Shown here: positions 58,425-64,000 of the stretch, piece after piece | Layout of the letters: each line of letters begins with the position of its first letter | How positions within the stretch are numbered: the first letter of the stretch is position 1 | Assembly (NCBI GenBank): GCA_965601455.1 | Contig: OZ271831.1 | Location: forward strand, 1,488,001-1,552,000 | Origin: JANQEU01 sp965601455 | GTDB lineage: Bacteria; Bacteroidota; Bacteroidia; Cytophagales; Cyclobacteriaceae | DNA: 64,000 bases | Reading direction: 5' to 3' | Notes under the pieces: model-generated | The model's database searches: none | What the model was told of the DNA's origin: nothing | What the model saw: the letters and a program-made list of their open reading frames with translations, nothing else | Program-made: the position numbers and the translations under genes

Positions 58425-59219
58425 ATGACAAAGGCATTGCACTACCTATCTGTAACCCTGCTCATTTCTCTTTTATCTTGTGGGGACGCTAAACAATCCG
58501 AAACCAAGGAATCTGAGTCTGTTGGAAACATAACCGAGATCGATAACTCATCCCATCATATTCCGGAATTATCCAGAGTATTCGAAGCACATGGTGGATT
58601 TGACACCTGGTCAAAACTTAAGACCTTGACATACGATTTGGGTGAGCAGTCAACTCTTGTCGAGCTTCAGAATCGTTATACACGAATAGTTTCTGAAGAA
58701 CGAACCATTGGCTTTGACGGTCAACAAGTTTGGGTGAATCCTCCAGGTGAAGACGATGACCGATATAGGATGAGATACAATTTGATGTTTTACTTTTTTG
58801 CTTTCCCCTTTGTTGTAGGAGACCCGGGAATCAACTACGAGGTAATGGAGCCTGTTGACTTGCTGGGCAAGAATTACAATACGGTTAAAGTGAGTTACAA
58901 CAGTGGGGTAGGAGATGCGCCGAATGACTCCTACGTGGTTTGTTCCGATCCGGAAACTAACCAAATGGAATGGCTACTATATACAGCTACTTTTGGGGGT
59001 GATCCAAAAGAAAAATACAGCCTGATTAAGTATGAAGGTTGGCAGGAGTACGGAGGTATAAAACTTCCTACCAGGCTTCAGTGGTATCAGTACGAAGATG
59101 GAGTAGTAGGTGATCCAAGAGGCAATGGTGCTGACTTCGATAACATCCGTGTTTCAACAGAGTATCCTTCCCCTGCCTCATTTAAAGCTCCTGAAGGAGC
59201 TAATGTTTTAACAGACTAA
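58425..59219 (+). CDS. Lipoprotein of the DUF6503 / LolA-like type
   Basis: 264 residues. The signal peptide ends in a lipobox (LISLLSCGD, Cys about 19). The domain opens with FEAHGGFDTWSKLKTLTYDL, a hallmark of the DUF6503-type LolA-like fold, and continues with TIGFDGQQVWVNPPG, NLMFYFFAFPFVVGDPG and YSLIKYEGWQEYGGIKLPTR. The fold is a half-barrel suited to binding lipids or other hydrophobic ligands; a role in envelope lipid handling is an inference. Start ATG at 58425. Next gene 83 bp downstream. Confidence 0.8.
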   Translation: MTKALHYLSVTLLISLLSCGDAKQSETKESESVGNITEIDNSSHHIPELSRVFEAHGGFDTWSKLKTLTYDLGEQSTLVELQNRYTRIVSEERTIGFDGQQVWVNPPGEDDDRYRMRYNLMFYFFAFPFVVGDPGINYEVMEPVDLLGKNYNTVKVSYNSGVGDAPNDSYVVCSDPETNQMEWLLYTATFGGDPKEKYSLIKYEGWQEYGGIKLPTRLQWYQYEDGVVGDPRGNGADFDNIRVSTEYPSPASFKAPEGANVLTD

Positions 59220-59302
59220 GCTTCAATATTTTTTTAATACGCTTCTAAGGATTTTCCGATCTTGACGACTAATGTGAGTGAGAAGAACACAAATTAGTTG
59301 GT

Positions 59303-59773
59303 TTGGAAAAGGAGTTTATCAACTTGATTAAGCAGAACGAGAGGATTATTCTCAAGGTCTGTAACGTCTATTGCCAGGAACAAGAGGATCGTGCGGATCT
59401 ATACCAGGATATCCTGATCGGATTATGGAGGTCATTTGCATCCTTCAACGGAAAGTCCAAAATATCAACCTGGATTTACAAGGTCGCCCTGAATACAGCC
59501 ATTTCAAGGTACCGGAAAGAAACGAAGATTCCCCGGAACGAACCCTTATCTGAAGAACTAGTCTCTGATGTTCCGGACGATGAAAATCGACAACTCTTGA
59601 ATGAAGCAATTGAGCAGCTCAACAAGTTGGAAAAAGCCATTATTATGCTGTATCTGGATGGAATTAAATATCGAGAAATTGGAGATATAGTAGGACTGAA
59701 TGAATCAAATGTTGGGTTCAAAATCAACAAGATAAAAGGAAAACTACGTGAAAAACTAAAACTGGATTTATAA
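59303..59773 (+). CDS. ECF-type RNA polymerase sigma factor (second)
   Basis: 156 residues. Region 2: CNVYCQEQEDRADLYQDILI, GLWRSFASFNGKSKISTWIY, KVALNTAISRYRK. Region 4: LNKLEKAIIMLYLDGIKYRE, IGDIVGLNESNVGFKINKIK. The start is a TTG at 59303; no ATG upstream in frame. The stop overlaps the next gene by one base (TAATG), so translation is coupled to a multi-pass membrane protein that could be its anti-sigma partner. Target promoters are unknown. Confidence 0.92.
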   Translation: MEKEFINLIKQNERIILKVCNVYCQEQEDRADLYQDILIGLWRSFASFNGKSKISTWIYKVALNTAISRYRKETKIPRNEPLSEELVSDVPDDENRQLLNEAIEQLNKLEKAIIMLYLDGIKYREIGDIVGLNESNVGFKINKIKGKLREKLKLDL

Positions 59774-60390
59774 TGAATAAAGATGAGTTAAGAAGTGCCT
59801 GGGATAACCTACATACTGAAGGACTGGCAGGGAAAAGTGAAACTGAAATTGAAGAAATTGTAAGGAAAGGAACATCCGATGTTGTTTCCGGAATAAACAA
59901 GAACCTATTCAGAGATATGGTCATCAGTGCCTTTGCTGCTGTTGTATGCGCATTGGGAGTTGTTTTCTTCTATATGGTATTTGATCCGGGGGTGCATACC
60001 TGGATAGATCTTTCCAGAATTGTACCCATTCAGATTTTGGGATTTGTTGTATTTCTTGTGCTATTCCTTTTTGGATGGCTCGAATACAAGTTGGTCAATC
60101 GTTCATTCACTTCCGATTCTGTGAAAGCATTCCTCTCGACATTGCTTACCGATTTTGCCAGCTTCCGCCGGATGTTTACTTTTTTGATTTTGGTTTTCCT
60201 GGCAATCACCTTTTTCGTCGAACTGGATTTTTTCTTCGGTGGAACGGAGTTAATTGTGGTTTCACTTAAGGTAATGGGTTCAGCTCTGCTTACTGGATTT
60301 AGTTATTGGGCAATAACATTGTATTACAGGAAGACTTTCAAACCCTACTTTGACGAGCTATCGAAGTATCAACGAATAATTGAACGGTGA
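59773..60390 (+). CDS. Four-helix membrane protein, candidate anti-sigma factor
   Basis: 205 residues. A cytoplasmic N-terminus (about 1-45: MNKDELRSAWDNLHTEGLAG) is followed by four hydrophobic helices at about 52-72, 85-103, 128-148 and 153-175, then a short basic C-terminal tail. No domain recognised. Its start overlaps the sigma stop (TAATG). Most anti-sigmas are single-pass, so a four-helix partner is less usual, but this sigma/multi-pass pairing recurs in Bacteroidota. Role inferred from context only. Confidence 0.65.
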   Translation: MNKDELRSAWDNLHTEGLAGKSETEIEEIVRKGTSDVVSGINKNLFRDMVISAFAAVVCALGVVFFYMVFDPGVHTWIDLSRIVPIQILGFVVFLVLFLFGWLEYKLVNRSFTSDSVKAFLSTLLTDFASFRRMFTFLILVFLAITFFVELDFFFGGTELIVVSLKVMGSALLTGFSYWAITLYYRKTFKPYFDELSKYQRIIER

Positions 60391-60438
60391 CTGTCAAAAG
60401 AAAGTTGAATTGAGGAACTCTCCCTTTTTCAATAATAG

Positions 60439-60924
60439 TTAATCGATCGAGCTAATGGATGGGTCCGAGTTACTAATATCTACTACATTCTTCCAGGACC
60501 CATCGGCTTGTTTCCGCCAAATCTCAACTCCTTTATTAAATACGGTTCTGGTATTACCCAAAGTATCAATCGGCATGGTCATGTAATTTTTAATAATGAC
60601 GTATCCCAAATCTCCACTTTCAGAAACATATGCTTCCTGCGGGTTCCAGTAAATTTCAAATCCGGGAATCTTCATTGAGCGTTCCACCATTCCTCGCAGT
60701 GATTCAATTCCTACTCTTGGTGCTTCATTTGGAGACATCAAAATTGCATCCTCTGCCCAGAAAGAAAGCATTTTTTCCACATCCTTGTCTTTGACAGATT
60801 TGGCCCATTCCCTGGAGAGTTCCATAAGCTTTTGAGCCTCTGCCTCCTGGTCAATTTTAGTCTCAGTACAGGCGCTGATTGCCAGAAATAGAGCGGTAAA
60901 TATTAGGTTCTGATAACTTCTCAT
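60439..60924 (-). CDS. DUF4440/SnoaL-like lipoprotein
   Basis: 161 residues from the ATG at 60922-60924; a GTG two codons upstream is the alternative. The lipobox is LAISACTE (Cys about 19). NTF2-like features: SREWAKSVKDKDVEKMLSFW, AEDAILMSPNEAPRVGIESL, YVSESGDLGYVIIKNYMTMP and GVEIWRKQADGSWKNVVDIS. Probably an envelope ligand-binding protein; no specific substrate. Transcribed toward the convergent sigma operon, 48 bp from its end. Confidence 0.85.
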   Translation of the reverse strand: MRSYQNLIFTALFLAISACTETKIDQEAEAQKLMELSREWAKSVKDKDVEKMLSFWAEDAILMSPNEAPRVGIESLRGMVERSMKIPGFEIYWNPQEAYVSESGDLGYVIIKNYMTMPIDTLGNTRTVFNKGVEIWRKQADGSWKNVVDISNSDPSISSID

Positions 60925-61059
60925 TTTCACGTATTGGTTATACAGTCAACTGAATTCGGTTAAAATGAATGCTGGTTTCTTGTAAAAATATATTGGTACT
61001 CGCTATGCAGATGCATGACTTGGCTTCAAACTTTTAACTCTCTCTGGAAGTTTGGACTC

Positions 61060-61899
61060 CTATTTTCTGGACTCGTGCTTAACCCAATCCACTTCCATCT
61101 CCCAGTTTTGAGTCATTTCAGAATCATTGATCTTGGCGAAGTTTAAAATAGCGAATAAAGGTTCAGGGAACTTTTCACCCTGATTCACTGCCCGATATAC
61201 TTCCTGGTCGTCCAATCGAAAAACAAGATCATTATTTTCCCATTCAACTGAGTATTCATGGTACTCGCCTAGAGTTGCTTCCTGTACCAGCATTTTACCT
61301 TGCCAATCCCCACTTTGACACTCGCCCAGACTTTCTATGGCTCGTGCAGCATAATGGTCTGGTCCACCATCGCTGTGATGTTCGAAAATATCAATCTCTC
61401 CGGAGCCCGTTAAAGGCCAGCATACCGTCTCATCTTCGTCTTCAACTGGTGGTTCATTGTTTAATGCACCCAGTATCCACCAGGCTGGAAACATACCCGA
61501 TTGACCACTGTTCTCGACTTTTAGCCGTGCTGTCCACTTACCCTTTATGAATTCTTTGCGATTCTTAGAAATGATACGACTTGCTACATATCGGGTATCC
61601 GGATGTTGTACACCCGTTTTGACATCAAGGTTTTCACAAGGTCTGGCTTCTCCAAGATCAATCACTCGCAGCTTTAAGGTACCGTCACTAACCTCCCTTG
61701 TGTTGAACTCACCATTTGGTACATAACACTGATCCTCGTTGTTGGCCCAGATCATTTGGTCCTGCCAGTTCTCCTCGTTGAATGTATCGAAATCGTCGAA
61801 GAAATCAATTTCCCAGTTGGCCTTTGGTTCCTGATCTGCCTTAAAGGTTAAGCTTGACAGGAGGATTGTAATTGAAAATGCAAATAGCAAACGCAGCAT
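61060..61899 (-). CDS. Secreted glycoside hydrolase family 16 protein
   Basis: 279 residues. Signal peptide about 1-20. The GH16 catalytic signature EIDIFE lies in SGEIDIFEHHSDGG (about 165-178), with nucleophile and acid/base glutamates and the assisting Asp. Other family features: EIDFFDDFDTFNEENWQDQM near the N-terminus, KWTARLKVENSGQSGMFPAW, and LFAILNFAKINDSE. GH16 enzymes cut beta-1,3/1,4 glucans, agarose, carrageenan or porphyran; laminarin is a plausible substrate but cannot be fixed. It follows the CE15 gene by 74 bp on the same strand, so a small glycan-degrading unit is likely. Confidence 0.88.
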   Translation of the reverse strand: MLRLLFAFSITILLSSLTFKADQEPKANWEIDFFDDFDTFNEENWQDQMIWANNEDQCYVPNGEFNTREVSDGTLKLRVIDLGEARPCENLDVKTGVQHPDTRYVASRIISKNRKEFIKGKWTARLKVENSGQSGMFPAWWILGALNNEPPVEDEDETVCWPLTGSGEIDIFEHHSDGGPDHYAARAIESLGECQSGDWQGKMLVQEATLGEYHEYSVEWENNDLVFRLDDQEVYRAVNQGEKFPEPLFAILNFAKINDSEMTQNWEMEVDWVKHESRK

Positions 61900-61973
61900 A
61901 GTATTATCAAATTGAATGTTGGAAATGGGTGTAGATGTACCCCTTTACAAATCTTAAATATATAAACCTCGGA

Positions 61974-63239
61974 TCACTTTAGGTGTTTCTTTGCGAAAGC
62001 CATGTACTGTTCCCAGTCGTAATCGGTTACATCATGTTTACCTGGTCGTATGTGGTAGCCTATTGATTCATGAATAGGTTGACTTAACGGTGGAGGATCC
62101 TGGTTAGTCAATCCCTTTTTGCCATATAGTTCGTAAACCGGGCTTGCGTGAAATCCCGATAAGTACTCTCCAGTTGGATCTGCCCATTGATCGTCTTCTG
62201 CACTGGCAATGTAAACCGGGCGAGGCGCCATCAATGCAATAAGCATGTGTTGATCAACGGGTAAGTGTTCCTCCCGATCGCTGTATTCGTTGAACTTGTC
62301 TGCAAACCAATGAGGAAAATTACTATTGATTGCTCCAACAGTTTCACCATATTTTCTCATGGATAAAGCGGCACCACCACATCCTGAATTATTGGATATG
62401 ATCATGTCAAATCTTGTATCCAATGCTCCCGCCCATAATGCTGTTTTTCCCAACCTGGAATGTCCGAAAAGAATAAACTTTGAGGTCGATTGTTCCTTTT
62501 CCAAGTAATCCAATACCCTCGAATAACCCCAGGCCCAGGCTGCTATCGACCCCAAATCATTTTCTGTTGGTTCGCTCTGTCCAGGGTCGTAAAACAATTG
62601 ATGAATGCCATCTGAAAAATTATCACGATCGGGATCCACATCTCCGTAATAAATGGCAGCAAGCCCATATCCTTGATCGATAATTTTTTCGATTGGCCAA
62701 CGGTTTTTTCTCATGCCCCTGGAAGCCTCGGTCGCCTGATTCTCTGTAATGCCAAATCCTTCATTATTTCTAATCCATGAATTGGTCAACAGAATATCCT
62801 TATCATCGGTGATCGAGTGATTACCAAAGAAATTGTACCCGATAAAGATCGGTGGGTTCTCCAATCCTTTTGGTAAGTAAAGAAGTATGTTTATCGTAAC
62901 GCTCTTCTCTTGCCTGGAAAAAGTAACGGCAGTCTGTCTTCGGATAGCTTTTCCGCTCAGAGCTTCCTCACTTTGCTCAATAAGTTTGGTTGACTTCGGT
63001 GAGAGCTTCTCTTCTGGAATCTTCCCGTATACTTCATTTTCAAATAACTTCAGAATCTCAGGTCGTCGCTTTTCTTCCCAGGCTGAAATTGACTCAATCA
63101 TGTTCCCATCGCTGGATATCAGTAATTCTGGTAGCTTGTATGGTTCAATTGCGCTTTCATCGTAATTGACCGAGGACTGACTATAAACCAGCCCATGGTT
63201 CAACATGAGAAATAGGAAGAAAAGGGACTTGGAATTCAT
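61974..63239 (-). CDS. CE15-like glucuronoyl esterase family protein
   Basis: 421 residues. Signal peptide about 1-20 (LVYSQ). An alpha/beta-hydrolase with the nucleophile in ILFGHSRLGKTALWAGALD (Ser about 259) and the family NNSGCGGAALSMRKYGET (about 282-299). The acid/His end is around RPGKHDVTDYDW near the C-terminus. CE15 enzymes cleave ester bonds between glucuronic acid of xylan and lignin; bacterial members are broader. The neighbouring GH16 gene supports a role in polysaccharide breakdown. Start ATG at 63239. Confidence 0.87.
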   Translation of the reverse strand: MNSKSLFFLFLMLNHGLVYSQSSVNYDESAIEPYKLPELLISSDGNMIESISAWEEKRRPEILKLFENEVYGKIPEEKLSPKSTKLIEQSEEALSGKAIRRQTAVTFSRQEKSVTINILLYLPKGLENPPIFIGYNFFGNHSITDDKDILLTNSWIRNNEGFGITENQATEASRGMRKNRWPIEKIIDQGYGLAAIYYGDVDPDRDNFSDGIHQLFYDPGQSEPTENDLGSIAAWAWGYSRVLDYLEKEQSTSKFILFGHSRLGKTALWAGALDTRFDMIISNNSGCGGAALSMRKYGETVGAINSNFPHWFADKFNEYSDREEHLPVDQHMLIALMAPRPVYIASAEDDQWADPTGEYLSGFHASPVYELYGKKGLTNQDPPPLSQPIHESIGYHIRPGKHDVTDYDWEQYMAFAKKHLK

Positions 63240-63343
63240 GTTACAAACTGTTGATTGAAACGAGTAATAAGATAGTCGTTTTCCAAATCAAATCCCTCCG
63301 ATCCTATACGCCAATGGCTTGTGTTCGTAAATCAGGCCGGACT

Positions 63344-63811
63344 TTATTGTTCCTCTGTATTGAGCCTCATATTTAGTAAATAAGGCTTAAAGCCCATTTT
63401 CTGATAAGCATTTAAAGCTACCGAATTCTCCGAAAAAACATCAAGTTGAAACTCGGTCATGCCCTTGTTTTGTGCTCGATTCATCAGGTCTTCAATGATC
63501 TTTCCATTAATTCCATTTCCTCGAAATTCCGGAACGACATACATAAATCCCAAGTACGCCAAAGTTGGGGGGTTCTTGTAAGGTTTAGAATCGAGTACGC
63601 GATAGTAACCAGAGCCAACTATTTGATTTCCTACTGTAGCCACGACTACCTCAGCATCAGGTCGTTGCATGAGGTCTTTTAGGTCGTAATAATTTATCGG
63701 ATCTGGTTTTAGGTTCGGGGCAAAAGGACGTTCAAATGCAATGACTTCCTGTTCAAATGATTTCAGGGTATCAAGATCTTGCAGAACTGCTGTTCGAATA
63801 GTTATGTCCAT
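63344..63811 (-). CDS. GNAT family N-acetyltransferase
   Basis: 155 residues, one GNAT fold. Motif A, the acetyl-CoA pyrophosphate loop, is VVPEFRGNGINGKIIEDLMN (about 92-111). The C-terminal ELQLDVF-like FQLDVFSENSVALNAYQKMG and FKPYLLNMRL complete the family pattern. The acceptor substrate is unknown (protein N-terminus, amine or small molecule). Start ATG at 63811. It lies downstream of agmatine deiminase on the same strand, with a 100-bp gap. Confidence 0.9.
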   Translation of the reverse strand: MDITIRTAVLQDLDTLKSFEQEVIAFERPFAPNLKPDPINYYDLKDLMQRPDAEVVVATVGNQIVGSGYYRVLDSKPYKNPPTLAYLGFMYVVPEFRGNGINGKIIEDLMNRAQNKGMTEFQLDVFSENSVALNAYQKMGFKPYLLNMRLNTEEQ

Positions 63812-63911
63812 TTTGCCATAAAGTCGGTAAGAATACTAATGTAATGAGGTTGAGTTTGTACTCGTTAATTTTCAGATATGAAAAAACCTTTGAAATGGGC
63901 TTAATCTCCGA

Positions 63912-64000
63912 TTAGTCATACGGATCTGTTTCGGGTTGCTGCATTGTGATGCAATGGATACCGCCACCACCGAGGTTGACGGCCAGGGCATCCAACATGA
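63912..64000 (-). CDS. Agmatine deiminase family protein (3' end only; runs off window)
   Basis: Only the last 28 codons are inside the window. They read LDALAVNLGGGGIHCITMQQ then PETDPYD and TAA (63912-63914). The GGGGIHCIT motif contains the nucleophilic cysteine of the agmatine deiminase / peptidyl-arginine deiminase family, and its position close to the C-terminus is right. The enzyme converts agmatine to N-carbamoylputrescine and ammonia in putrescine synthesis. The remaining 300 or so residues would be to the right of the window. Confidence 0.85.
   Translation of the reverse strand, partial: MLDALAVNLGGGGIHCITMQQPETDPYD

Noticed and set aside
1..64000. CRISPR arrays, prophage, insertion sequences, integron or rRNA genes
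   Set aside because: I looked for spaced repeats, transposase or integrase motifs and phage structural genes and saw none.

Overview
This window looks like a chromosomal segment of a free-living Bacteroidota bacterium, most likely a marine or soil member of the Cytophagales. The signs are many Bacteroidota-type families (DUF3078, DUF2911, DUF2490, DUF4920, PD40/OmpA proteins, short-tailed Crp/Fnr and HxlR regulators, the PIG-L/SSS pairing), promoter boxes of the Bacteroidota type (TAnnTTTG at -7), few Shine-Dalgarno sequences, and frequent TTG/GTG starts. The lineage is inferred, not measured. No CRISPR array, prophage, insertion sequence or rRNA was seen.

Layout. 1-1.6 kb: 5' part of sufB, an Lrp/AsnC regulator, and a very unusual 125-nt tRNA-like gene with its own promoter box and a strong terminator. 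1.9-7 kb: poorly characterised small proteins, including two pairs of paralogues, and a TPR-HTH regulator. 7-16.8 kb: metabolism and housekeeping (hydroxypyruvate isomerase-like protein, fatty acyl-CoA ligase, DUF1611/DgcN-like acetyltransferase, MscS channel, QueA, MenC, a metallophosphoesterase, a putative molybdenum carrier). 16.9-22.1 kb: a PadR/permease module, an ECF sigma/anti-sigma operon flanked by two Spy/CpxP-like proteins, and a DUF4920 protein. 22.2-29 kb: PIG-L deacetylase, a hidden 46-residue membrane ORF, a sodium:solute symporter, a DUF2911 protein, 3-methyladenine glycosylase and a GhrA-like reductase. 29.2-35.5 kb: OmpA/PD40 protein, second PadR/permease module, gamma-glutamyltransferase. 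35.8-48.8 kb: a mixed accessory region (an uncharacterised Bacteroidota family, TPR protein, ACMSD, nucleoside-hydrolase-like protein, AraC+SDR, cytochrome c, DUF2490, NIPSNAP, aldo/keto reductase with a decayed VOC gene, RsgA). 48.8-53.1 kb: DUF1801-like protein, third PadR/permease module, MenB. 53.3-64 kb: lipoproteins, a SnoaL/HxlR pair with clear twin operators, PaiB, a decayed Crp/Fnr gene, an AlkD-like protein, a second ECF sigma with a membrane partner, a GH16 glycanase beside a CE15 esterase, a GNAT protein and the 3' end of agmatine deiminase.

Main points. (1) The tRNA-like gene at 1387-1511 has a complete cloverleaf, encoded CCA, a GUC (Asp-type) anticodon, a Leu-like D-arm, G73 and a 53-nt variable region, a combination that fits no standard tRNA. 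(2) Three PadR-MacB/FtsX-type permease operons occur within 36 kb, none with an ATPase, each with its own repeated operator flanking the core promoter; the HxlR operon has the same promoter geometry. (3) Two genes are visibly decayed (VOC, Crp/Fnr). (4) Many convergent gene pairs abut within 0-6 bp, leaving no room for a terminator between them. Menaquinone genes menC and menB are present but unlinked.
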